The notes below the pieces were generated by a model that searched no databases, was not told the DNA's origin, and was given only the letters and a program-made list of their open reading frames with translations. From positions 728,955 to 792,954 of the forward strand of contig NW_019091409.1 of NCBI RefSeq assembly GCF_001949145.1: a stretch of 64,000 bases of DNA. Reading direction: 5' to 3'. Shown piece by piece: positions 1 through 11,400 of this stretch; positions within the stretch are counted from its first letter, which is position 1; every line of letters begins with the position of its first letter. The stretch comes from Acanthaster planci (taxonomy: Eukaryota > Echinodermata > Asteroidea > Valvatida > Acanthasteridae). Both the position numbers and the translations under genes were made by a program.

Positions 1-144
1 ATGACAAAAAAAACGACGGGCGACGGACGACGCACGGCGGGCGACGCACGACGCACGACGGGCGACGCACGACGGGCGACGCACGAGGGACGACGCACGA
101 CAGCAGATATGGAATTCCATACTCTTAGTGTTTACTGGCTGAAC
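1..144. repeat. CGACG-rich degenerate tandem array
   Basis: Bases 1-109 are an irregular tandem array built from CGACG, GCACGACG and GGGCGACG words. The same vocabulary recurs inside the inverted-repeat element that follows. The array is open in several frames only because the repeat lacks stop codons; the encoded Arg/Thr/Asp-rich peptides are not credible proteins. It continues off the left edge of the window, so its full extent is unknown. Confidence 0.75.
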
Positions 145-1121
145 TATGGTGTTCTATTCCCGCCATTTTGGCGTCGGGTCGTACCGTTGCTCCGACGCCA
201 CGACGCGACGGCACGAGGGCACGATACGACGGCACGACGCGCCGGCACGATGCGACATTAACAAGAAATAGCACGACGCGACGGCACGACGCGACGGCAC
301 GACTGCACGACGCGACGAAATTAGCTCAGCATGAACTCAATAAGAAAGGAGGCGACGGCACGACGCGACGCCAAAATGGCGGGAATAGAACACCATAGTA
401 TGGTGTACTATTTACGACAAACATTTCTCTCTCTCTTTAGCCTCCCCCCAGGCGACGCAACCAGACGACGCGACGGCTCCCTTGCGTCGTGCCGTCAGGT
501 CGCACCTTCGCCTTCTTGCCATTACTTTTGTACACACTCGACGCGTCGCGTCGTGCGTCGCGTCGTGCCGTCGCCCGTCGCGTCGTGCTAGGTACCAGGC
601 CATGATTCTGTTGTTCTGTTGTTGATTTGTTGATCCACGAAAAAGAACAACAGAATCATGGCCTGGCACCTGTGGCACGTACTGTGCAAGCAAGGGTCGG
701 GGGAAGGAAATGAAAGAAAACAGTAACGGCGCCTACAAACACCATGAAGCAAAGCTCGACAGCACACGTCGCGTCGTGCTTCGTGTCGTGCGTCGTGTCG
801 TGCTTCAGGCGACGCAATACACGACACGATGCACAACGCGACGCACGACAGCTCGACGCGACGGGCGACGAAAGGGGCGACGTTTAGGCGGCAAAAAATG
901 CAACATGGAAAGGGCCTAACGTAGCACGACGCGACGGGCGACGGCACGACGCGACGCACGACGCGACGCGTCGTGTGTGTACAAAAGTAATGGCAAGAAG
1001 GCGACGGTGCGACCCGACGGCACGACGCAAGGAAGCCGTCGTGCCGTCGCGTCGTCTGGTCGCGTCGCCTGGAGGGAGGCTAAAGAGAGAGACAAATGTT
1101 TGTCGTAAATAGTACACCATA
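145..1121. mobile_element. composite foldback-like element with internal CGACG arrays
   Basis: Two abutting inverted-repeat units share related termini. Unit 1 has perfect 34-bp inverted arms at 143-176 and 366-399. Unit 2 has ~190-200-bp, highly similar inverted arms at about 400-590 and 922-1121. Both begin TATGGTGT(T/A)CTATT. The interior holds arrays of CGACGCGACGGCACGA-like words in both orientations. The 5-mer TGAAC occurs immediately outside both ends (140-144 and 1122-1126), which could be a target-site duplication of one composite insertion. No transposase frame is visible, so it would be non-autonomous. The superfamily cannot be named from this sequence. Confidence 0.65.
595..666. 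repeat. perfect 23-bp-arm hairpin
   Basis: The arms at 595-617 and 644-666 are exact reverse complements (core ccaggccatgattctgttg), separated by a 26-base loop. It sits just inside the left arm of the large foldback unit. It could be a nested insertion or an internal structural part of the element. Confidence 0.85.
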
Positions 1122-1126
1122 TGAAC

Positions 1127-2366
1127 TGAAGACTCAGTGTGCAATGAAACAAAGGACAGTGTGCTACACAGGTGCCTAGAGGGGGTCACTAAATGAACTC
1201 ACAAGGTCCTAGAGGGGGTCTCACAGTGAACTCACACAACAGCTGACTTGGCACAGCCAACTGAGGGCGCTAGGCAAATAACATAAAAAGTGACCTGTCA
1301 CATACATTACATCTGTCATATGTACATGTATCACATTTATGACGAATCTTACATGAATTCGTTTAGGGAAGTTCGAAAAATTCATCACAATCTGCTTTAA
1401 TCTATTTATCACCATGAAAAAGTGGGAGGTGATTAGCCCTCATTCCACATGCGTCAAAAGCTCTCGTTGGTCGGTGACCAAAGATTCGGCTGTATCAAAA
1501 AGAAGGCAGCTGCATTTCCATATCGATTAGAGCTGGACGATCTTTGACCATCTGTGCATAGCGTATGCGTTGTGCACGAGCAAAGGAAACTAAACGCATT
1601 TAAAATTTGTTGGACGAGTTTCTTTTCACAGTATGAGATAGCTTTCCATGTACATGAACAGTTAGTCAGCTCAACAAATCTGTGCTTTCACCAGTGGGCC
1701 CTATAGGTATGTTCAGAAACTAATTTTTTTAATCCGTTCAGTTGAAAAGCATCATTCCTCACATTTTTTGAGGATTATATTTGTTTACATCTTTCTAATT
1801 CCTGCTTTTAGATGATATTAAGTGATTCAGATGCCTTATTTTCATCGTCATTATTTTCATTAGCTAACTTATTTTCATTAGCTAACTTATTTTCCACCTC
1901 TGATCATTCTCCTCCATTTACTTGACCCCTCCTTGTCAAGCTTCACTATGTTAAGCTGTACAGCCTGAACGAAAATACTTGCTGCAGGAATACTCGTTAC
2001 GAGATAAAGGCACGTCCGTGATGTGTGCATAGAGCAAGAAAACAAAAACAAGAAGCTGTCCAAAAATTCGCAACCGACATACTACATACTTTTCACTTTT
2101 GGTACAAGTGCCGACCAGGCAACCAAGACCAGAAGGTCAGTGAAAATGGGGCTCAACAGCAAAGAATCAACCGAGGTATTGGGGTAAACTTCTACACCGC
2201 GGCAGATGCTAGAAAAGTCGATTTTGCCTCTTCCAACACATGGTGTTTTGTGACGCAAAATGAGAGTCCTTTTATTTGTTATTTGCTTAGTCCGTTTGAT
2301 CAGACAACAGTTCGGTCTGTTTATTCCAAAGACATACCACGCGAGGATACCTTGCCATCACAGGTC
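1127..2366 (+). other. 5' flank of the YWTD/sushi receptor gene
   Basis: No credible exon is visible upstream of the signal-peptide Met at 2367. The stretch holds a short imperfect direct repeat at 1171-1240 (two copies of a unit containing cctagagggggtc and gaactcac), a diverged copy of the dispersed repeat described at 5680 (about 1300-1440), and a 20-bp tandem duplication near 1855-1900 (attttcattagctaactt). An open frame runs from about 2025 into the first exon but contains no Met before 2367, so 2025-2366 is probably 5' UTR. No clear TATA box was identified. Confidence 0.4.
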
Positions 2367-2460
2367 ATGCTTCCACAATTTTATAGTTGTGCCGCCAAGG
2401 CGTGGTCTCTGAAATCCTTCTTTCTGGTCCTTATCACAGCATTCAGATGCACACAGGCAG
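2367..2460 (+). CDS. Gene 1 exon: initiator Met and signal peptide
   Basis: The exon encodes about 31 residues: a basic-polar start ([16 protein letters not shown]), a hydrophobic core [10 protein letters not shown] and a small-residue cleavage region RCTQA. This Met is the first in a frame that is open upstream from 2025 and has G at -3. The donor is G|gtgagt (phase 1); the next exon completes Gly and continues [18 protein letters not shown], a typical first propeller strand. That join makes this a convincing secretory leader for the YWTD domain. Confidence 0.7.
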
Positions 2461-5400
2461 GTGAGTGTTCTCAGTCATGCCCTAAATATGCCCCCAGAGC
2501 TATGGCTATATACATAATTGATGTCAGCACGTGCTCGTGTAAAAGTACATGCATAATTTCCAACCGGCGAAGACTTAAACCTGTACAAGATTCAGATGCG
2601 CCTGCCTAGGTCTTTAGAAAAGGGATGAAGTCAGTGAATTCCTTGCGCACTTGGATGCAGGCGGCACCAGAATCATGCATAGCACAATTTTGTTATAGAG
2701 ACGTAAATGTACATATTAAAAGTTACAGTCTTCTACCCTTAAAGGCGATTTTGCTCTCATTGCTGACACCGACAACGGAACCATTTACGCGGGTAGAATG
2801 AGCCAGGATCTTGGTGACCTGTCGCCCCTCCCTCTCCGAGGATTGGTGCGCCCGGTGGCAGTTGACTATGACCCGGTGGAGCAAATGGTTTACTGGAGTG
2901 ACGTGGGTAGTCAGCCGTCTCGTAAGATCTCCCGTGCACATCTGAATGGCACAAACCAAACGACCGTCTTGGATTCCCTTCGCTGTAAGCCTGAATACTT
3001 TACACAAATTTCAACAGTATCCCTTTCAAACTCTATATATTATTTTAACAATTTATAAGAAAGCCAACGGGTGAAAATTGTAATCTTTATCTCTTTTGAC
3101 ATAATTATTTTCGCGATTCGCCCCCGCTAAAAAAGCACTAATGGATTACAAAGTCAACACCTATGTTTATGTGCATCATATCAGATTTCATAGTCGTATT
3201 ACCATTTCTTTAGTTTTTATTAAATTTAATTAATTTCATTCCAGTCAAAATTGTACTATGGCTTTTACGGTTTTATAGGCAGAGGTGAAAAGTTTTTGTC
3301 AGGGTTTCTTTTAAGGGAGGAGGTGATCCTGCTATAAAGATGACGGATTTTTCCCAGAGTGGCAGGTGGATTTTGAAGACTTGGCTGATACATAAATAGT
3401 TGAATTTATATTTAAAACCCAATGTTTTGCTAGAAAATAAAAAAACTAAAATTTTCAAACTTAACAAAAAGAATTAAAACCCCAAAATGTCGTGGATTAA
3501 GAAAAGAAAGTGTTAAAATGGAAAAGGTTTACGAGTGTGATGTTTGAACAATAACGTAGGTTTCGTGATGGTGCCATTATGTCGTAGGTATCAACTAATG
3601 TGGTTTCATCTTACAATCCTCTTCTAAGGTTCTTTATCGGTGATGCTCTTCATGCACGTATAATCTATACTTTGACATTGATATATAGTACCTGACGGAC
3701 TGGCGTTGGATGTTCAGGCAAGGATGATTTACTGGACGGATGGTGTATTGGGGTATGTGGGACGAGCAAGCATGGACGGCACTGGGAATCGTGAGATCAT
3801 TGTGGACAATCTCGATAAACCACGAACCATTGTAACTGATCACGGCCGTGGGTGAGTACTAGTAATCAGTTTTGAGGACGACTTCGGAAAAGGGTTTATT
3901 CTGTCAAGTAAAACAGTGTCCCAATTACTTCGGATCAAGAATCGCTTCGGCTTACACGTACCCCACTATTTTACCATTTCCAACCACTGTTACTGAATGA
4001 ATGCTAAATTACGCGTCGCTTTTCATCGTTGGCTTCCAGACACATCTACTGGACGGACTGGGGGACAAGTCCCCGCATAGAGAGGGCAGATCTTGACGGT
4101 GGGAACAAGATAACTGTAGTTGGGACTGACCTGTACTGGCCAAACGGAGTCACTATTGACGGTAATTTACAGCTGACAATTTGCAACCCTCATTCTGTTC
4201 GTGTGCAGTCTGATACTGTATTTTTATTTTGCCTAAAGAATCGGCGTGCAAATTTAAAAAAAAAAATAAAAGTTATCTGGAAGTCAAGGGTGGACCCGAA
4301 ACTAAATTTTCGGGAGGACCCAAGTTAATTTTAGAGAGCAAAAAATTTTGGATATTTTTATTAAACCTTTTATGGCCTCTCTGAGGGGTCAGGTTATATT
4401 TTGGGGCTCTCTACAGCTTTTGGAAGGGATGGGAAAGAAATCCTTTGTTTTGAAGTTTTGGCTCCTTATGGGCCCGGCCCCCGTTGCACCCCCTCCCCCG
4501 AATCCGCCCCTTGGAAGTGGTACATGAAGTGAGGCAAGGCGGTAACTAAGTACTCTAATATTGGTGCTTCAGTTTGGAAAACGTTTCAGATGGAGTTTTT
4601 TCCAGTGAACTGCCAAATGATTTAACGTTTTACTGCCTATACACGTTCATAAACTTTTCATTCCAACAGCTTCCCTCGAAGATTTTACATTTTACTGAAA
4701 TTGTTTTCACAATATCTTCTCCATAATTTCACTTTTATCAGGGGACGTCTTGTATTGGTGCGATGCTTTCCTCGATAAAATCGAGCGAAGCGATCTTTCG
4801 GGTGTCAACCGATTAGTCTTACTCAACTTGACCGCCCACGGTAACTTTCATCCGTTCGATTTGGCTGTGTACGGAAGTGAAATTTACTGGACGGACTGGA
4901 AAGTGGAAACTTTGGTCCAAGTGAACGTGAACGGCAGAGGGGAGCGGAATTTCGGTCCCTCGATATTTCAAAAGGCGGAAGGGATTCACATCGAAGAGGG
5001 TTTGTAGGACATGGATAAGCACCTTCTTTCGAATTTCTGTGAAAGGACAGGGTTATTGGGGTGATTTTTCGTGTTTCGCTTCATGATTGTGTATAGCATG
5101 ACCCTTCCCACCTCCAGATTATCAGGTCTCACCGTTGTGGATCGAAGGGCAAACGGGAGCCATCCCTTCCTAAATAAAGATACCAAATATTGTTTTGAAA
5201 AACCAATGAGGAAAAGGATGCCTCTTTGGACCATTTCACTTCTGTTCCTTCAAAAGGCGTGTAAAAATCCCCCAAATTTATAGCTTCATGATATAAAAGA
5301 CCATAAAGAAATTTCAAAATTTTTGTCCTCCACACAAAAAAATAGCCATCAGAATGTTTGTTTATGGATTTGCCCTTGGGTTTAACCCTCTTCCAGTTAT

Positions 5401-8400
5401 TTTGTCCCCAAATATGACCTCTTAATGAAGCGTCTAACATAGCCTTTTGTCATCTTGAAGAACCAAATTATTGTGATAGCTCCCCCTGTAACAACGGTGC
5501 CACTTGTGTGGATGTTATCAACGGGTTCATCTGCCAGTGCCCACTTAGTCACAGTGGAATTTTCTGCTTCGAAGGTAAGCTTTTTGACTTCAGTGGTGTA
5601 AATTTGCTCCGGAATTGGGGACGGGGTGCATGCCGGTGGGAGTTTGTGGGGGGGGTTGAAAGCTGAAGGAGGCTGACACCATATAGTGGCAGCGTTATAC
5701 AGATGTATTCTGTAATATGTATTACACTCATGCAGGAATCTTACATCAAAACGGCATATTATAGCTTTTTATTGTTTTCCCTTGTTGGGTGATGTTGGAT
5801 ACATTTTAGTCGTTGGAAGTCCGAAAAATTCTTTACATACCGCTTTACGTTTTTGCTGACCGTGGAAAGGGATGGGGGATGATTCAATAGCCCCCCAAAA
5901 GTGAGATGGGGGGTATATATACCCCCATCCTCCCGGGATTTACACCCATGCTTGATTTATCTTATGAGCCAAGAATAGAGCATTTGACATAATTTTATTT
6001 ACTGGCTGGTCATTGGGTGTACTGAGCATTATGCATAGTACATAGTCCAGTTTCAACGAACGTAACAGGCACGAGAAATCATATTGACACCGCGCGACTA
6101 TTCTCTTTTAATTTATGTATGGCGAGCTATGTTTTTACAAATATTACCCTCAGTTGGTGTGAGGTATGACTTTAAAAATGTAAATTTACGCCATTAATTT
6201 TAAAGAGGGTCGCATTTTCATTTCATACTTAGTAGCAGTCTTTATTATTTGGAGTTTTGATGGCTTCACTTCACTTCACTTTAAATAAATCAATTGTCCG
6301 ACTAATTATTTGAATAAATGCTCACGGCCAACTGTAGTTTTACCATGTGACGTAGACAGAGCAGAGCATACAACTGGGTTATTCTGAAAACAGCAGAATG
6401 GAATGATATTTTCGGGAAGCAAATATTGCAAAGTGTGGCGAGGTTTTGTTTGGATTAAAATGCAGTTTCTTCCTTATTTTGGCATATGAAGCAAACTATG
6501 GGACAGAGAGACCCCTCCGCCTTTGTGTTGATCATTGTTAAACTGGTATCTCAGGAATTCTTTTCAGAATTCTGAAAAGGGGATGTGTTAAGTGACAATA
6601 GGCTGGAGTGTGTATAGGGATTGGACGGAGGGGGTACCCCTCTGTCCCATTTCGTGCCTGGTATATATTATGGTCAGCATGAAAAATGCACTCTTGCACG
6701 GAAAGTGCAAAAGTTTCCATGTATTTAATAAATACATGTCTTTGCATTGTAGTCAAAATGTCGGGGCGGTAATAATGTCAAACACTATCGGACTTTTTTT
6801 CGTGACTCAGTTCCTTGTAGGCCCAATGAAGTGACCTAACTGAGATACTGAAAGTACCGTGTGTACCATTTCCTTGTTCCGTTTGAGTCACAGTGTACTC
6901 ATGTTGCACAAGCAGTTCTATTAGGCCAATCAACGGTCATTGTGCCAAAGTTTCACCGATGGTTTCAGCTTCGTATTTCGGGCCAACTCGTTTTTTGTTT
7001 GCAAGTACTCTATTACTACAACAAACATATACACTGTAAAAAAAAAAACGCTCAGAGTTTAAGCACATTTCTAAACACATTTTTTGCACCCACTTTTTTG
7101 ACATGTTTAACCGCGACATGTTTAGTGTTATGCGTTTAGGAATGTATTGAAAAGCTAAGCGGATTTCAAAAAGCTAAATATGTACCACAGAAAAGCGTTA
7201 ATGGCATTGCGTACACTTTGCGTACGGCGGGGAGGAAGGTGAGGCAATACTGTGTTCATATGCAGAGCAATATAAATTGCCAAGAAAATAATACATTTTC
7301 TCCTGTTTTTTCTCCGGGACTGGACTGCGCTCTAGTCACCGCTCTAGTGTCCCTTTCATTTTTGCTCGAAGCAATATGTAAATGTATTCGACAAAATAAG
7401 GAACGGAAATTGAATGCAGTAATATTCAATGAGTTGAGTTCTTTTAGGTGAAATCACACGATCGTATTATTTTATTCCCTTTCTGCATTTTCATTGGAAC
7501 TTTTCCAATACATACATTGTTAAGACCGTCCCACCAAAGAATATCATCTTCAAAACCACTTTAATCAACAGAATGAAACCACACAGAATTCTTCCAAGGC
7601 ATCTATTTGCTCGCCGTTCATTAAAGGCCACCACAGAGAAAACGCTGCTTCGAATTAAATTAACGGTTCAGAATGAGGCTGGTAAACCTAAAGAAACATT
7701 GATCCAAATAAAACCTGACATGTTTACACATTATGCTGTTCAAAGCGCGAGTAAATTAAAGGGAAGTGTTAATTTTAAAGCACATAATCCTCACTCCCCG
7801 GGATTTACGCATGATACAATGATTCATTTCTGACTAATGTCAACTCCCGGTGATCCAACCAATCGTTTGAGGCTAGTGATGGGTTCCGGGAAATTGATAA
7901 TATTCCTGGAGAATAATCAGTCGCGTATGACTGCCATGATGGATACGGGACCAGTGGCGTCAATTTGTCTCGAAAAGTGGGCGTGGATGGGTGAGGGAAA
8001 AATTGGGGGTGGGGCGACATGTAAAATTTGAAAAGTGGGGGGTGACACAATATGACTCTATATAGAGGTCGGTGTTCATGATATTAAGGTGTACTTGTAA
8101 TATGTGTTCAAGATGGCATATTTATGGCTTTTAAAAATTGTTTTTCTTTTTTGAGCGATACTGAAGGCATTTTAGTCATTGAAAGTCTTAAAATCCTTTC
8201 AATCCACTTTATTCTTTTGCTCACCACAAAAAGTGTGTGTGTGTGTGGGAGGGGATGATTCAATAGGCCATTCCACGGCCCCTCAAAAGGGGGAGGGGTT
8301 ATATATACCCCCATCCCCCCCTGGAGACAGCCAAGATCTTTGGTAATTATAATCCCGAATCTGTCCTTTCCTGGACTGTGACACTGTCCTAAATTTCCTA

Positions 8401-11400
8401 ATTTCTACCAGGTTTATCTATCCTGCGACAAGGGGCTACCTTTTTATAGCTTATTCTACCTTTATGGCATTCTTTTTTCTCGATACCAGCTTCTGTCTGT
8501 CAACTTTCGCCTGATCCAACCAATCTTCTGCGGGTATCTGACCCGCAGGCGGCGTACCTCCCGGGAGAGTACGTCGAGTACGACTGCCCGGACGGATACC
8601 AACTGGAAGGGTCTGCCACGCAGATCTGTCGCTCAGATTTGACCTGGTCAGGGCAGATACCTAGATGCAAAGGTACCCTTGGCCATTGTTACCCATTCAA
8701 TTAGAATTTGTACTTGCAGAGATATTTTGTTTTGAATTTAGAATTTAAGTCCCCTGAAACACTAATATTGTGAGTCAACTTGAGTCCTTTACTCATTACT
8801 TGAGGTTTAGGAATGGTTAATCAGTTATGTTTAATTTAGTCACGATATCTCACAATACCGGGTGGCAGAACAGTGAACAAACTGCCATAGATGACCGTGA
8901 TAAATTTCCTTATTACAATATATAAAGAAGCAAAAAATTGCAAAGACACTATTCAGGTTATTGAGCGGTTAGTAATTCAATACAGCAAACATTTTTTGCA
9001 GAGAAATCTGCTGTTGGACAGGAAAGGGGGATTCTGACGCCCTATGATACCAGGGGGAAAGGTTCATGATACAGATGTCCATCTGTAATAATTATACTCC
9101 TATAGAAACTTAAATCAAAATGGCATATTTGTGGCTTTTGAAAGTTTTCTCCCTTTTGAGTGCTATTGGAAATATTTCGATTGTTGAGAAGTCAGACAAT
9201 TCCTAACAATCCCCTTTAATGATTTCTCACCACGACAAAGTGGGGGATGATTCCATACAGCCCCCAGCCAGCCCCCCCCCAGAGGGGAAGCACATAATCC
9301 TCACTCCCCGGGATTTACGCATGATACAATGATTCATTTCTGACTAATGTCAACTCCCGGTGATCCAACCAATCTTTTGAGGCTAGTGATGGGTTCCGGG
9401 AAATTGATAATATTCCTGGAGAATAATCAGTCGCGTATGACTGCCATGATGGATACGGGACCAGTGGCGTCAATTTGTGTCGGAAAGTGGGCGTGGATGG
9501 GTGAGGGAAAAATTGGGGGTGGGGCGACATGTAAAATTTGAAAAGTGGGGGGTGACACAATATGACTCTATATAGAGGTCGGTGTTCATGATATTAAGGT
9601 GTACTTGTAATATGTGTTCAAGATGGCATATTTATGGCTTTTAAAAAATGCTTTTCCTTTTTGAGCGATACTGAAGGCATTTTAGTTATTGAAAGTCTTA
9701 AAATCCTTTCAATCCGCTTTATTCTTTTGCTCACCACAAAAAATGTGTGTGTGTGGGAGGGGATGATTCAATAGGCCATCCCCTTGCCCCTCAAAAGGGG
9801 GGGGGTATATATACCCCCTTGTAGGAGACAGCCAAGATCTTTGGTAATTATAATCCCGAATCTGTCCTTTCCTGGACTGTGACACTGTCCGAAATTTCCT
9901 AATTTCTACCAGGTTTATCTATCCTGCGACAAGGGGCTACCTTTTTATAGCTTATTCTACCTTTATGGCATTCTTTCTTCTTGATACCAGCTTCTGTCTG
10001 TCAACTTTCGCCTGATCCAACCAATCTTCTTAGGATGGTATCTGACCCGCAGGCGGCGTACCTTCCGGGAGAGTACGTCGAGTACGACTGCCCGGATGGA
10101 TACCAACTGGAAGGGTCTGCCACGCAGATCTGTCGCTCAGATTTGACGTGGTCAGGGCAGATACCTAGATGCAAAGGTACCCTTGGTCATTGTTACCCAT
10201 TCAATTAGAATTTGATACTTGCAGAGATATTTTGTTTTGAATTTAGAATTTAAGTCCCCTGAAACACTAATATTGTGAGTCAACTTGAGTCCTTTACTCA
10301 TTACTTGAGGTTTAGGAATGGTTAATCAGTTATGTTCAATTTAGTGACAATCTCACAATATCGGGTGGCAGAACAGTAAACAAATTGCCATAGATGACCG
10401 TGATAAATTTCCTTATTACAATATATAAAGAAGCAAAAAATTGCAAAGACACTGTTCAGGTTATTGAGCGGTTAGTAATTCAATACAGCAAACATTTTTT
10501 CAGAAAAATCTGCTATCGGACAGCCAAGATCTTCTGTCTTCTGTCGCTCGTAGATTTATTAAGATGTCAGTGCAAAGCATGACGTTCTAAATAATACCCC
10601 AACGCTGAAAAAGATTTATTGAAATAAATCAAGCAGATTCTACTTGCGAAATGTCTCATTTATGACCACGGGTATGCAGAAAATGGCGACTTTCCCAAAC
10701 TGACCGCGTGCGTGATGGAATAAGTAAAGACACAAACTAATTCATTTGCTTGGATTCAAACAATGATTTTAATTGATATTCCTAGACGGCAATCTCCAAA
10801 GAAATCTGAAGGAGGCGGAATTTCTGCCCCCTTTGTTCCCCACCCCTCTCCCTGACGCTGTGCGCAGGTCCCAAACTCCTGGCAGTTTTGTGGTTGCTGT
10901 CATTATCTTTTCGAAGGTTTCCTTGACAAGAAATTGTTTCTCCACATAATGATTCATTTTTGACTTTCAGCCTCCAGCTGTCAGCTTCCCCCTGATACAA
11001 CCAATCTTCTCAGGGTAGTGTCTGTTTCGAGGGTAGTATACCTCCCTGGTGACTCCGTCGAGTACGACTGCCCAGACGGGTACCAACTCGACGGGTCTTC
11101 CACACGGTTCTGTCGCATAGATTTGACGTGGTCGGGGCAGATACCTCGATGCAGGGACCGAGACTACACAGATGGCGAGTATATACACCTCAATCGGTTC
11201 ATTTAACAATTTTTGAAATATATATTTCGCTTTTAAAAAGACGGTTATGAAAATTTCACAACAATCGAGTAGTTTTTATTCGACGGGTTGACAGTTGAAG
11301 GCATGCATACTGGATGAGTTGTTCATTCATTTCTGACGATACCGTTTAAGCATAATAGCCACCTGAAGGCATTTTGTCTGGAATTACTTAAATTCGCGTT

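Noticed and set aside
1-1121. Possible CRISPR-like repeat array
   Set aside because: No regular direct repeat plus unique spacer pattern; repeats are degenerate, inverted and in a eukaryotic intron-bearing context.
1-1189. Overlapping Arg/Thr/Asp-rich open frames on both strands
   Set aside because: They arise from stop-free CGACG repeats and from the inverted arms; no domain, start context or splice support.
2025-2366. N-terminal extension of gene 1 upstream of Met 2367
   Set aside because: The frame is open but has no Met; it would bury the signal peptide. Better read as 5' UTR.
7573-7833. 86-codon Lys/Thr-rich frame in the gene 1 intron
   Set aside because: No domain and no phase-compatible splice sites; its 3' end runs into the duplicated repeat block.
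7805-9560. Paired minus-strand frames duplicated at 7805-8050 and 9315-9560
   Set aside because: Their near-identity reflects the DNA duplication, not selection on protein; composition is low-complexity His/Pro/Ser.
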